The notes beneath the pieces were generated by a model, which saw nothing but the letters and a program-made list of their open reading frames with translations, searched no databases and was not told where the DNA came from. A stretch of DNA of 41,820 nt from Chrysochromulina tobinii (taxonomy: Eukaryota; Haptophyta; Prymnesiales; Chrysochromulinaceae). How positions within the stretch are numbered: the stretch's first letter is position 1; every line of letters starts with the position of its first letter. Location of the stretch: the NCBI GenBank assembly GCA_001275005.1, contig JWZX01003044.1, positions 1 through 41,820 on the forward strand. Reading direction: 5' to 3'. Position numbers and translations under genes: made by a program. Of this stretch, positions 9,446 to 19,379 are shown one piece after another.

Positions 9446-11159
9446 CTAAGCGGCCGCGGCCGCGACGGGCGCGGGCAGCTTGCTCAGCGCCGTCTCGAGC
9501 GCCTCCATGCGCTTCGCCAGCGGCACGATCGGCATCTCGTCAAGTTGCAGCGACTCGTGTGCGAGCCCGAGCACGGCGAGCTGCGCCGGGATGTCGGGAC
9601 CGATCATGCGACCCGTCATCACGATGCGGAGCGGCATGAAGAGGTCTTTACCCTTACGACCAAGAGCCTTGCCGGCCGCCGTCACCCACTTCTTCCACGC
9701 GCCCTCGAAGTCGGGCGCATCGAGCGCGGGTAGCTCGCCGGCCTGGTAGGCGCGCACCACTGCACGGCCCACCTCGAGCACGGCGGCGTCCTTGACGAAG
9801 GGCGCGGCGGCCTCGGACGCCAGTGTCTCCTCGAGCGGGTACGAGAGCGCATCTCGCACGAGGGGCGCGGCGTCGTTAATGAGCTCCACCTTCTCGGCGA
9901 CCATGCTCGCAACGGCCGTCGCAAAGGCGCTCGCACCGGGCGCATCGGCAGCAAACGTCTTGGCCTCGGCCCACTGCTGCGAGATGAGGCCGGTGAGCTC
10001 GGCTTTGGGCAGCGCGCGCAGGTGCTGCCCGTTGATCCAGCGCAGCTTCTTCATGTCGAAGACGGCGGGGGATTTTGTGATCCTGTCGAGCGAAAAGGCC
10101 TGCACGAGCTCGTCCACGGTGTAAATCTCCTTGTCTGTGCCGTCGTTCCAGCCGAGCAGGCACAGGTAGTTGATCATCGCCTGCGGCAAGAAGCCCTCGA
10201 GCCGGAACTGATTCACCGACGTCGCGCCGTGCCGCTTCGAGAGCTTCGATCGATCCTCGCCGAGGACGAGCGCCAGGTGGGCATACGTGGGCACCGTAAA
10301 GCCGAGCGCTTCGAGCACGAGCACTTGGCGCACGGTGTTGGTTAGGTGCTCCTCGGCGCGGATCACGTGGCTCACCTGCATCGTCGCATCGTCCACCGCC
10401 ACGCAGAAATTGTACACGGGCATGCCACCCGAGCGGAGCAGGATGAAGTCGCCAACGGTCGCCGCGCAGTCCCAGGAAACCTCGCCGCGCACCTTATCCT
10501 GGATGGTGACCTTCTTGCCGCGCGGCACCTTGAAGCGCACCGTGTACGGCTCGCCTGCGTCCTTTCGCCGCTTCACCTCTGCGGGGTCCGCGTCTCGCCA
10601 CGTACCATCGTACTGCGGGTTCTCGCCCTTCGCCTCGGCCTCGAGCTTCTTCTTCTCAAGCTCCTCGACCGTGCAGAAGCACGGGTAAGCGTGTCCGCTT
10701 TCCATGAGCTGCTGCGCAAACTCCTGGTAGATTCCGGCCACCATGCGCTCCGACTGACGATACGGGGCCTTCGGTCCGCCGGCAACCGGCCCTTCATCCT
10801 GCTTGAGGCCGAGCCATTCGAGGTCGGCGAGCACCGACGCCTCCGACTCGCGCGTGCTGCGTTTCTCATCCGTGTCCTCGATCCGGACCAGGAAGTCGCC
10901 TCCTTCCTTCTTCGCCTTCAGCCAGGCGAAGAGAGCGGTGCGCGCACCGCCCACGTGCAATGAGCCGGTCGGCGACGGAGCAAAGCGTGTACGGGTATTC
11001 GTCGGGCTCTCGACGGCGCTTGCCCGCGCCGCCTCCACGACGCGCGAGGAGATCGCCTCGCGCGGCTTGCTGCTGGAAGGGCGATGCGGCCATATAGGCT
11101 GCCAGAGTGCATAGCGGACGCGCGCTCACGGCCAGCAGGCCAAAGAGGCGTCGGGCCAT
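9446..11159 (-). CDS. Glutamyl-tRNA synthetase, bacterial/organellar type
   Basis: This class I synthetase charges tRNA-Glu with glutamate. The exon 9446-11065 gives FAPSPTGSLHVGGARTALF (HIGH motif as HVGG), the bacterial landmarks RIEDTDEKRS and YRQSERM, and DRSKLSKRHG (KMSKS as KLSKR). The all-helical anticodon-binding C-terminal part is also of bacterial type, not the eukaryotic cytosolic form, so plastid and/or mitochondrial translation is the likely role. The catalytic frame opens without an ATG. An ATG at 11159 in another frame begins MARRLFGLLA, a plausible start of an organelle-targeting peptide. A candidate 64-bp GTGAGC...AAG intron (11066-11129) would join it to PREAISSRVVEAARASAVES and give 549 residues. 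The enzyme call is firm; the first exon is a proposal. Confidence 0.9.
11066..11129 (-). other. Candidate first intron of GluRS (64 bp)
   Basis: On the minus strand GTGAGC follows CTG CTG GCC, and the intron would end at CAGCAAG. Its length (1 mod 3) brings the ATG-containing frame into the catalytic frame. Other AG acceptors nearby (for example one that gives 31 bp) are too short or give the wrong frame. It is needed only because the catalytic frame has no ATG of its own. Confidence 0.45.
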
Positions 11160-11426
11160 CGCGAAGCGATGGTAAATGAAGGAAAAGTAGAAGGCCTTTT
11201 GAGGTGCCGGAGATCGGATTGGCGTAAGTTCGCGTAGCGACTTACTGGACAGCAGCACCATTTCGAAGTTCGCATCGCTGTCTTCGGTGTCCTTTTCCAC
11301 ACTAATGAAGTGAAATGTCGTTACGGATAGGAAGCAAGTTCCGCGCTCCATCGGCAAGATGCTACCCATCCACCGCGCCCCGCCGCCGCGCCGCCGTGGG
11401 ACTGCCGCCCCCTGTCCTCACACGTG
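11160..11426. promoter_or_regulatory. Divergent promoter region GluRS / PPC-domain gene
   Basis: About 267 bp separate the proposed GluRS start (11159, -) from the ATG at 11427 (+). I recognise no defined element. Confidence 0.35.
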
Positions 11427-14093
11427 ATGGCTCATTCAGCAATGGCTCCCGGCTGGGACGTGGGCGAGATGCCCAACGTGGGCATGCCCTACATGGAGTA
11501 CCCGCTGTATGCTCCGCAACAGTACAGCCAGCGCGACCAGGATAACATGCGCACGCTGGATCCACACGCTGTCAAGCTCGAGGAGCAGCAGCGTGAGCAG
11601 AGGCGTTCTGAGACCGGGTGGGCTTCATCGACGCGTGGCGCGTACAAGCCCCTCGGCCCGCCCGACCTCACCCTGCCGGAGTCGGGAAGTGAGCTGCGGC
11701 GGATCAAGTACGCGGCAGCCGAACCTTCCAAGCCACACCTCGTTATGCCTGGCCAGCGCAAACGAGGTCAGGCGGCCGTGCGTGAGGTCGGCGAAATCGA
11801 GCAGCTCGAGCTTGACCAGCCAATCAGGGCGTCGGTGCGCCAGTTTTGCTATGCGTACTACGTTGTTACGCTGCGAGAGCGCTGCAACTTGCGCATCTCG
11901 GTCAAGGCGATCTCGGGCGATCCAGATGTCTTCGTGTCGACCGATTCATTGTTCCCGACCATCGATGATCACTTGTGGCGCTCGGGAGGCAAGGGGGACG
12001 ACGTGGTGCTCATCGAGACGGACCACCCGCGCTACGTGACAGGCCCTCTCGCGGACTACCACATCGGCGTCTACGCCATCTGCGACTCGGAGTTTGAGCT
12101 GACAGCGACGCTCGCCGAAGTGCCCCTCACGAACAGCATGAAGAAGTTCGATGGGGCATTGGGCAATGGTTACGGCACGCTGACCCAGCTGTTGAGCAAG
12201 GCCGAGGAGCGCCGCCGGCTGTGCTCCTTCGGCAGGCCCGCGCTCGTCAAGCCCGTCATCAAAGACACAAGCACCCTCTACCGCCATCTTCCGGCGCACC
12301 TCAAGACGAAGCTCCAGCCAGCGAAGCCGTCGGCTGCGCCTTCGGCCGCTCCCGTCGCCGCGAGTCCGGAGCCGTCTCCCGCCTCGCCGCCCCCCGCAGC
12401 CGCGCCTCGCCGCCAAGCTTCCTTCAACCTCCCATTGGGCGAGTCGACCTCCCCCAACGCCTCCCCCAACGCCTCCCCCGACAACTCCCCCGACATCTCC
12501 CCCGACCACTCCGCCCAGGGAGGCGAATGGCCCGGGTCCGGTGCGAGGCCTGCCCATACTCCGCTCTCGGTGCTGCTCACGCCGTACCTAGCGACCGCCT
12601 ACTTTGGTGCGGGCCTCACGCCGCGCATGGGCGGGCCCAAGCAGGCCGTCGCCGCGCTGCCGGCCGCGACGCCGTCCGCACAGTCGGCCAGTGCCCATGG
12701 CGGTTCCATCGATCGCCGCTCATCGATCACTATCACGTTGACCGAGCCGCCTTCAGCGCACGCGCCGAGGCCGCCGATGCACCCGTGGTTGCCGGGGGCG
12801 TCGGAGCCGTCGATGATCTCCGAGCTGGAGGAGGTGGCTTCGCGAGCCTCACCCGACCTGAGACCGCTGATCATGAACCTGAGGCACACGGCGCTGAAGG
12901 AGGACATGGCTAGACAGATGGAGCGGGTCGCCTGCGCGCTGGAGGCGGAGCGTGGCTTCATCCTCGACTTGAAGCACACGGCGCTCGAGAACATGCTCCG
13001 TGCGACGCAGGAGAAGATTTCTCGGGGTGGCGAAGTGTCCGTCGCGGCGGAGGATCCGACCGACTCGTTACGCGCCATGCGCTCCGACGCGAACCGAATG
13101 TGCGAGGCGTTACTCAACGAGCTACGCGAGGTGGCGCAGTTCGAGCACCTCAGGGAGCAGCAGCAGGCCCGGGCCTCACCTCTCAAAGGAGAGAGCGCCC
13201 CCAAGAGTGGACGGCAGAGGACGTGCAGCAACGAGGTCGAGCCGAGCTCCGAATCTCCGCGCGGCGCGATCGAATCTCCGAGGCGGAGATCGGGGCAGAT
13301 CGGATCGCCGAGGCGGAAGACGGGGTGCAAGAGTCCGAGCCGTGCGAGCAGCATGCTCTCGTCGCCGAGCCCGCACGCTAGCGACGGTACGGTCGACGGT
13401 ACCGGTACGCTCCCGCTCTTGTCGCCCTCTTCTCGTGCACACCTCCCTGGTGGCGCCCACGGCGGCGCGTCGATGGGCGCGGCGGGGGCGGCGGTCGGCA
13501 GTGACGCGAGTCGACTGTCGTCAAACTACCCGGTCTGCCTGCCGCTGCTACAGCTGAGCAGCCCAACACGTCGCGTTGGTGCGACCGAGCCCGCTCGCTC
13601 CCTTGGCGGGCTCGCGATGCCGATGCCTCCACGCGAGGCGGGCCGTGCGCATGGCGCGCCTGCGCCGTCGACCGTTAGACCGGAGGCTCCGGGGACGACG
13701 GCGTCGCCCTCATCGCCCTCGTCGCCCTCGTTGCCCTCGTTGGCGGATGGGAGGCACGGCGCGATGTTCGTGTTCGAGGAGGTCTTGCCACCGCCCATAG
13801 AGTTCTCTCTCAACGCACCGAGCCCACCCGACCTCAGCAAGAGCCTCGCCACCTCGCCGCGTTCGAAGCGCAAGGCCGCGCCAGCACCTGCGCCAGTGCT
13901 CGAACTACCACGGCCCAGCGATGGCGATGCGAGCGACGTGGCAGGAAGTAAGCTGGCGGTGCGGACGCACGTCAAGAAGGACAAGCAGCTGTCGCGCCCC
14001 TTCTTGATCAGTGCAGCCGCCGCCCCCCCCGTGCGGATGACAGTGCCTCCTCCTGCCGCGCCTCCCGCGGTGATGGTCCCGTCCGATTCATAG
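11427..14093 (+). CDS. Large low-complexity protein with N-terminal PPC-like beta-sandwich domain
   Basis: The protein has 888 residues from the ATG at 11427; the preceding GTG is not needed. Residues about 130-230 resemble a bacterial-type prepeptidase C-terminal (PPC) domain: DPDVFVSTDSLFP, then W-R-S-G-G-K-G-D-D, then YHIGVYAICDSEFELTATL. These match the family's D-P-D-L-Y-V and Y-x-I-x-V strands. The rest is mostly disordered, with SPNASPNASPDNSPDISP, an SPRR/SPRRK cluster (residues about 610-650) and SPSSPSSPSLPSL, so there are many proline-directed phosphorylation sites. A helical segment at about 450-580 has two copies of a LKHTAL / LRHTAL motif. There is no signal peptide or membrane segment. 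PPC domains are usually extracellular in bacteria; similar intracellular copies occur in protists. The function is unknown. Confidence 0.7.
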   Translation: MAHSAMAPGWDVGEMPNVGMPYMEYPLYAPQQYSQRDQDNMRTLDPHAVKLEEQQREQRRSETGWASSTRGAYKPLGPPDLTLPESGSELRRIKYAAAEPSKPHLVMPGQRKRGQAAVREVGEIEQLELDQPIRASVRQFCYAYYVVTLRERCNLRISVKAISGDPDVFVSTDSLFPTIDDHLWRSGGKGDDVVLIETDHPRYVTGPLADYHIGVYAICDSEFELTATLAEVPLTNSMKKFDGALGNGYGTLTQLLSKAEERRRLCSFGRPALVKPVIKDTSTLYRHLPAHLKTKLQPAKPSAAPSAAPVAASPEPSPASPPPAAAPRRQASFNLPLGESTSPNASPNASPDNSPDISPDHSAQGGEWPGSGARPAHTPLSVLLTPYLATAYFGAGLTPRMGGPKQAVAALPAATPSAQSASAHGGSIDRRSSITITLTEPPSAHAPRPPMHPWLPGASEPSMISELEEVASRASPDLRPLIMNLRHTALKEDMARQMERVACALEAERGFILDLKHTALENMLRATQEKISRGGEVSVAAEDPTDSLRAMRSDANRMCEALLNELREVAQFEHLREQQQARASPLKGESAPKSGRQRTCSNEVEPSSESPRGAIESPRRRSGQIGSPRRKTGCKSPSRASSMLSSPSPHASDGTVDGTGTLPLLSPSSRAHLPGGAHGGASMGAAGAAVGSDASRLSSNYPVCLPLLQLSSPTRRVGATEPARSLGGLAMPMPPREAGRAHGAPAPSTVRPEAPGTTASPSSPSSPSLPSLADGRHGAMFVFEEVLPPPIEFSLNAPSPPDLSKSLATSPRSKRKAAPAPAPVLELPRPSDGDASDVAGSKLAVRTHVKKDKQLSRPFLISAAAAPPVRMTVPPPAAPPAVMVPSDS

Positions 14094-14632
14094 GCACAAG
14101 GATGGCTCGACTATAAGGAGAGGCCGACACGTTGGATACGAGGCTTGTCGTGTGTTCCACGAACGCTCGGCGACGAAACACCGAGATCCTTCCGAGATCC
14201 GGAGATGCCACCGGAGATGTCGGTATGCGGTGAACAATCGCCCGGTATTAAGCGCGATGAGCCGGCCCGGGACGGCTGCTGGACGGATGGACGGCTGCTG
14301 TGACGTGGCGGCCACGGCGGGCGCACCGCGGGCGGTAGCGGTCGCGCCCCGCCGGGTGCGCGCCGGCGCGCGCGGCCGGTGAGCGGGGTGTGGCTCCGCG
14401 GTCGGGTGTCGCGCGCCTCGCCCGACTGGGTGCGCGGCCGGGCTCGTCTCGTCCCTGCATTACGTATTCGCAGTCCAGTCAAAAGGTGTCTAAACTCACG
14501 CCTAACAGACAAACACGCGTGCATGATAGAAGGAGTCGGCAACTCGAGCCCCAGCTCTCGACTCCAAGTCGTCGTCACGATTATCTTCATCTGACATCTC
14601 TCGCGCCTTCGCTCCGGCCCGGCGCTTTCTCC
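14094..14632. other. Convergent intergenic region, GC-rich, no gene seen
   Basis: This region lies between the ends of the PPC gene (+) and the ODA docking gene (-). It contains the 11-bp repeat GACGGCTGCTG at 14271-14281 and 14290-14300 and a CG-rich block around 14340-14400. I see no supported coding region. Confidence 0.4.
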
Positions 14633-16430
14633 TCACCTGCCGCCCTTCTTGACCGCTCCGGTGCCCTTCTTCGCCTCCTTTCGCTTCTCCTTGTTCTCCC
14701 GCTTGTGCAGCCCGCGCATGGTCTTCGCTTTGAGTTCGTCACGGCTGTACGGGCGGTCGTCGTCGTCCTCATCTGAATCCTCTTCGGAGTCGTACGCCTC
14801 GTCAGTGGTCGTGGGCGCCTGGATACTGATGGCGTTGCGGCCGGCCGGCACCTGCGGGCCCTGGCCGAGGATCGAGGAGACGGGCGGCACCGGGTTCCCC
14901 TGCGCGTCGAGCACGCCTTCGCGTGCCTGCGTGGCCGCATACAGCTGCAAGATCTCGTTGGTACGCTGCTCGATGATGCCCAGGTACTGCATCATGTTCG
15001 CTTCCGTGACGCCTTCGTTGCCGAGCATTTCCAGGTTGGCGGGCGTGTTGCAGCCGATCTTGTTGAAGATCGACTGGATGCCCACCTTGAGCGCGTTCAC
15101 CGTCTTCATCGCCGCCTCGTACTTCTTCTCATACTGCTCCGCCTTGGCCTCCGTGCGCTGGAGACGGTCCTCGAGATCCTTGAGGATCTTCTTGCGCTGG
15201 TTATCCGTGTTGAGGCCCTGCCCCTTGTACTTCTCGATCTCGGCCTTGATGTCCGCGATCTGCTCCTCGAGCTTCTCGCACTCGCCGTTGAGCTCGTTCA
15301 CGTAGTTGAAGAGCGCAAAGTTCTGATCCTCGGCGTTGATGAAGGTGGTGACGAGCTCGTCAATGTCCTCGATGCCGGTGGCCGCCTGGATCTTGGCGAA
15401 GGCCTCCTCGTACGACTGCACCTTCTCCATCGAGGCGTGGATGGACGCCTTGTCCTTCGCGATGCCCCAGTTGCCGCGCAGCACCTTCTTCTTGAGCGAC
15501 TGCTCTTGCTCGACGGTCATGTCGCCGCGGTGCTCCTGCTGAGAGAGCTTCTCGCGCTCCTTCTTCATGAAGTCCTTCATCTTGCGGTCCTGCTCGATCA
15601 TCTTGCCAAGCTCTTTCCACTCCGCCTCGAAGTCACTCTGTTCCTTATCCGCCTGCGCCTTGAGGGCCTGCATCTCCGACTGCGCCGCGTCGCGTGCCTC
15701 GTACGCCTTGTTCGAGATCTCGATGATGCGCGCCATCTCCTTCTTCTTCTCGGCGAGCTCCTTCTCGAGCTTCTTGTAGATCTGATCGTACACGAGCCGC
15801 TCGCGCCGCAGATTGTCGATGTTCTCGCGCAGCCGCTTGTTGTTCGCGAGCGCCTCGTTGTACCGCTTCAGCGCCTTGTCAAGCCTGTTCTCAAGGATCT
15901 GGATCTGCTTGGCGATCGCCTGGTTGTTCTCGCGCGAGGCATTGATGCCGCCCATCTTCTGCCGCTGGTCCCAAATCTTCTTGTGCATCACCTCCATCTG
16001 CTTGTCCAGCTCCTGGATGCGCCGCTTCTCGAGCTCGATTTTGCGCGTATACATGTCGCCGGTGTCCTGGAGCTTGGCGATCTGCGCCTGCGCCGAGACG
16101 CTGTCGTACACCTTTGCATGGCGTCGCTCGAGGGAGAGCTCCTCCTTCAGCTGCTCATTGTCATCCTTGAGCTTATCGATCGTCGCCCTGCGAGGTCGGG
16201 ACGCGCGGCAGCGGTGAGCATGCCGGGCACGCTTTGACAAAGGCGCCTCGGAGGAGCACAACGTGTGTGGGAAATCAGTGCGGCCGTGTGTGGGCCATTA
16301 GTGCGGCCGAGTGGTGCGCGCAAAGCGCGCACCGTTCGTTGGCGAGCAGCTGCTGGCTCTCTGCGGAAAGCCTCACGCCCCCTTTGCTCGCCTGCGACGC
16401 ACGGCTGAGCTCGCCTTCGACTCCTGACAT
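14633..16430 (-). CDS. Outer dynein arm docking complex coiled-coil subunit (ODA1/CCDC63/CCDC114 family)
   Basis: This is a structural subunit of the docking complex that anchors outer dynein arms to axonemal doublet microtubules, equivalent to Chlamydomonas ODA1 (DC2). Exon 1 (16333-16430) starts MSGVEGELSRASQASKGG and ends SQQLLANE. Exon 2 (14633-16187) continues RATIDKLKDDNEQLKEE. The phase-2 intron 16188-16332 joins them in frame. The 550-residue product is almost entirely coiled coil, with the family signature GIEDIDELVTTFINAEDQNF and then LFNYVNELNGECEKLEEQI. It ends in an acidic stretch (EEDSDEDDDD) and a Lys-rich tail. Its length matches the algal protein. The start is the only ATG suitably placed upstream of the splice junction. 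The gene shows that this organism builds motile flagella with outer arms. Confidence 0.9.
16188..16332 (-). other. Intron of ODA docking gene (145 bp, GTGCGC...TCGCAG, phase 2)
   Basis: Splicing joins CG to G GCG ACG and gives LLANE-R-ATIDKLKDDN, a continuous coiled coil. The intron contains a 23-bp tandem duplication (16263-16308) whose two copies carry CACTAAT and CACTGAT on the sense strand, both resembling branch-point sequences. Confidence 0.85.
16263..16308. repeat. 23-bp tandem duplication inside an intron
   Basis: The units at 16263-16285 and 16286-16308 are identical except for three bases in the middle. On the sense strand each carries a branch-point-like CACT(A/G)AT. Confidence 0.75.
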
Positions 16431-16620
16431 GGAGAGTCGGTTCACTCTGGGACAAACAACTGGACTGCCAGACCATTCACATTCATACTGCAAAAAAGCG
16501 AACATGAATGAACAAGGGCGACGCGGATCTAGCTTTCCTTACTTGTAGGCGCGGCCCTGTACCATTCTGAGAAGTTTTGGTGGCGCGCGCTCTGCAGCCC
16601 TGACAGGTAGGAAGGCAGCC
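16431..16620. promoter_or_regulatory. Divergent promoter region ODA docking / ICMT-like gene
   Basis: 190 bp separate the two ATG codons (16430 - and 16621 +), a compact head-to-head pair. No element is recognised with confidence. Confidence 0.35.
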
Positions 16621-17450
16621 ATGTTCAGCCCGACGCTTGAGCCCGACTGGTCAGAGCAAGATGGCCGCCCGGCCTCGGTCCCAGGCTGGATCCCCTCGAT
16701 CCAGTCGCTCAAGGCGCCGTTCCCAGCCTCGATCATCAACATGAAGGCGAACATCACGGGGAGCAAGAGCACAAGAGATAAGGTGATTGAGGGCGCCTTC
16801 GTCGTCACGGAGGGCATCGCCTTCCTAATGGTCATCCTCGGCCTCGTGCCGGGCTACCTGCCCTACAACCTGACTCGATTCTTGGGCTTTGCTCTCATGG
16901 TCCTGGGTGCCTTCTACTTCCTGGCCGCGGTGGCCTTGGTCGGCGCGAGGCTGTCGTTTCTGCCCTCTCCGCTCAAGTACCAGGACGTCGTGGGCAATGA
17001 CGGCGCTCAGTCGACGCGCCTCGTAAAAAATGGCGTTTATGGCCACTGCCGGTGCGCGCGAGCTCTGCGCACCTGCCGCAAATAGCCCACAAAAGCCTGC
17101 AAGCCACCCGTCACTGGCTCGTTAATACCGTCTGGCATCGGTCGGTCTCTCTGCCCCGCAGGCACCCTATGTACTTTGGTGTCTTGGGCTTCTGCTTGGG
17201 CTGGTCGATGGTCCTGATCAGTGTCGAGCGGCTCTTCTGGTTCGCAGTGCTCTACATTGTGCTCGATGCCAAGGCGGACATCGAGGAGTCCCTCCTTCTC
17301 AAGGGCGAGTTCGCCGCCGACTACGAGCCTTACGTTCTGAGCAAGCCCAAGTTCATCCCGGGCCTGTATCTGCTCCTGACCGGCAACACTGACGGGGACG
17401 TTCCTCTCGATGGCGAAGATCCTTCGAACGTCAGCAAGATCGCGGAGTAG
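16621..17450 (+). CDS. ICMT/PEMT-family integral membrane methyltransferase (two exons)
   Basis: This is a 239-residue membrane protein of the isoprenylcysteine carboxyl methyltransferase / phospholipid methyltransferase superfamily. Exon 1 (16621-17051) encodes two membrane segments (IAFLMVILGLVPGYL and FLGFALMVLGAFYFLAAVALV) and ends NGVYGHC. Exon 2 (17162-17450) starts HPMYFGVLGFCLGW. The phase-2 intron 17052-17161 creates the family signature G-V-Y-x3-R-HPMY (Arg144-Tyr148). The second signature follows downstream as IEESLLLKGEFAADYEPYV, the E-E-x2-L-x4-F-x2-Y-x2-Y pattern that contacts SAM. Its substrate (prenyl-cysteine, phospholipid or other) cannot be read from the sequence. The short size and ER-type topology suit an ER membrane enzyme. 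Confidence 0.82.
17052..17161 (+). other. Intron of ICMT-like gene (110 bp, GTGCGC...CCGCAG, phase 2)
   Basis: Splicing joins CG to G CAC CCT ATG and gives the RHPMY signature. The donor GTGCGC and the exon end CG are identical to those of the ODA docking intron. Confidence 0.88.
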
Positions 17451-17894
17451 AGCCGCCGACGCACAATGAAGGGATGCAGGCTCGACCTTATGGCATGGAT
17501 GTAGTCGCGCCATCAGGCCGCCTTGGGAACGCATGCGATCGAGGTGCATCACAAGACCGCAGACGCGACGGACCGCGCCACTCGTATGGCGCGACCGGAC
17601 GTGGTCTACCACAGTATTGTAAGGGCAACTAGTATTCATAAGGAGCCATGCGGCCATCTCGCGTGCACGGCTGTTGACGGCCGGCCACGTCGGAATGTGA
17701 CTATTCTGAGTACTGTAAGCATATAAGGTATGTGCGTGCGAGGAAAGCATGAGATCAGGTCAGGTAGGATGTTGAGCCATTCACAGCCCTGGGCTGCCGC
17801 TTCGTTTCGTTTCTTACAAGTTTGGCAGGTCAACAGTGCGCGGCGCAGACGGAACGCTATTCCGTCCGGGCGCGGCGCGCGCGCCGTCTACGCG
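17451..17894. other. Intergenic, no gene seen
   Basis: This lies between the ICMT-like gene and the next plus-strand ORF. That ORF's frame is open from 17730, but the peptide before the ATG at 17895 has no clear features. Confidence 0.35.
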
Positions 17895-18719
17895 ATGGGT
17901 AAGGAAGAGAGAGGCTACACACCCCGTTCTGGAGAGAAGGGCGCGACTCCGAACGTGCACATCGCCGGGTCCTGGAATCCGCTCGCAGGCAATCAGTGGA
18001 CCGGGCAGCAAATGACCCTCAACGAGTTGAGCTCCCGGCCGGCCTCGTCGACCCAGCGCTACAGGGATGGTACCATCCGGCCGAATCGCGCCGAAAAGCT
18101 GCTGGTCAACGAGCCGCATGGCCTGAATGCGAAGCGCGGCCTGAAACAGCACGAGACGAAGCAGAAAGATGGCAGCCCATGGGAGAAAACACCGGCTTGC
18201 TTTGACCTAGGCTTTGGCGCGGACTGGATTACAACGACCGGCGGCCAGCACTCTGGCCCGCCCGATGACGCGTATGCACGGCCCAGCCGCCATGCGGACG
18301 CCCTGGCGCGCCGCTGCACGCCGCACATGTACCAGTGCATCCAACAGACCAAGGCTGTGCCGTCGTATGCATACGTGGCCAAGGCTGGCGCCGCTGTTGG
18401 CCCCTCGACGGGGCCGACGGCGCCGGACTGGGCGATGAACCCAGCGACCGTGGTGGGCACATCACGCGCGACTACGCGGCTCAACCCTCCGACGCAGTCG
18501 CCGCGCCTCCTCAAAGCAGAGAACGACTTAAGGATGCAACTGCTCGAGTTGCGCATCCGCTCAGAACAGCGCGCGAGGCAGGCTGCGCTTGCCCTCGCCA
18601 CCGACATCGAGAAGCAACCTCTCTGCGACCCGGGGTATACGCCCCTTCCTTCGCCACGCATGGTCCTTAGCCCGCGTCTCGTGCTCGCCAGTGGGAGACC
18701 GCACACCTCTGCTGTCTAA
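17895..18719 (+). CDS. Unrecognised 274-residue protein
   Basis: I do not recognise this protein. From the ATG at 17895 it reads MGKEERGYTPRSGEKG. The N-terminal half has conserved-looking motifs of a soluble basic protein (NVHIAGSWNPLAGNQW, RPNRAEKLLVNEPHG). The middle is Cys/Tyr-containing (CTPHMYQCIQQTKAVPSYAY). A helix follows near 215-245 (LKAENDLRMQLLELRIRSEQ) and a Pro/Ser tail (PLPSPRMVLSPRLV). There is no signal peptide or membrane segment. The frame is also open upstream to 17730 with an in-frame ATG at 17769, so the start is uncertain. The coding frame stays open over 800 bp with a typical GC3 bias, which supports it as a real gene. Confidence 0.55.
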   Translation: MGKEERGYTPRSGEKGATPNVHIAGSWNPLAGNQWTGQQMTLNELSSRPASSTQRYRDGTIRPNRAEKLLVNEPHGLNAKRGLKQHETKQKDGSPWEKTPACFDLGFGADWITTTGGQHSGPPDDAYARPSRHADALARRCTPHMYQCIQQTKAVPSYAYVAKAGAAVGPSTGPTAPDWAMNPATVVGTSRATTRLNPPTQSPRLLKAENDLRMQLLELRIRSEQRARQAALALATDIEKQPLCDPGYTPLPSPRMVLSPRLVLASGRPHTSAV

Positions 18720-19278
18720 TCCGCCGCCCGCGTCCGGTGGCTCGTGCACGCGACGCTGCGCGTCGTGCGACGGGCGGCGGGGCGGGAGGCTCGGTCGACC
18801 CGACGACAGGAGTCGAGGGCGTTTTTTAGAGCGTTTTGTACATGTCTGATCATGCGATTAGATGAGATCCTCTGTTTGAATACGTAGTCAGGAAACTGTC
18901 TACTGTGGATCACAATGACGATCTACTTCAATGTCGAATGATGTCGTGTGGTCCATACATTTTTAGATCTCCCCCAGCATCCAGGGGAGGCGGTAATTTA
19001 CGTGACTCGTGTGTCGTGAGTCGGTGACGCGACCTCCGTGCTTGAGCTCCGTCGAATCCGCGAGATCCATGCGAGATCCGTGCCTCGTTGCCGTTCTCGT
19101 CCGGGTGTGTCGCCACTCGCTCTCTGAGACAGCCGCGCTGAAGACTGCTGTGCTGGTTGCTGATCACACAAACCCGGCGCTGCCACCCACCAAGCGCCGC
19201 TGCCCACAGCAGTGGCACCCTCGCGAGCGCCGTCGCGGGCACCATTGCGAGCGCCTTCTGCTTCGGGAGCTCCCTCAA
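18720..19278. other. Intergenic, no gene seen
   Basis: This lies between the 3' end of the unknown plus-strand gene and the tandem repeat at the 3' end of the LRR gene. A minus-strand open frame covers 18928-19278 but shows no family features. Confidence 0.35.
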
Positions 19279-19379
19279 GACGAGGGGGTCGGCAGAGACC
19301 TGAGCAGCCTCATGACGAGGGGGTCGGCAGAGACCTGAGCAGCCTCATGACGAGGGGGTCGGCAGAGACCTGAGCAGCC
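19279..19379. repeat. 35-bp tandem repeat (2.9 copies) spanning the LRR gene stop codon, each copy with CAG|GT
   Basis: The units are at 19279-19313, 19314-19348 and 19349-19379 (partial), essentially identical. On the sense (minus) strand each copy reads ...GCTGCTCAGGTCTCTGCC..., so each carries a potential acceptor-donor AG|GT. The first copy contains the last codons and the TGA of the LRR gene. Because the unit ends each frame in the same peptide (RSLPTPSS stop), splicing out one or two units would not change the protein. Confidence 0.85.

Noticed and set aside
19279-19379. CRISPR-like array
   Set aside because: The copies are adjacent without spacers, and the window is clearly eukaryotic. 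It is a tandem minisatellite.
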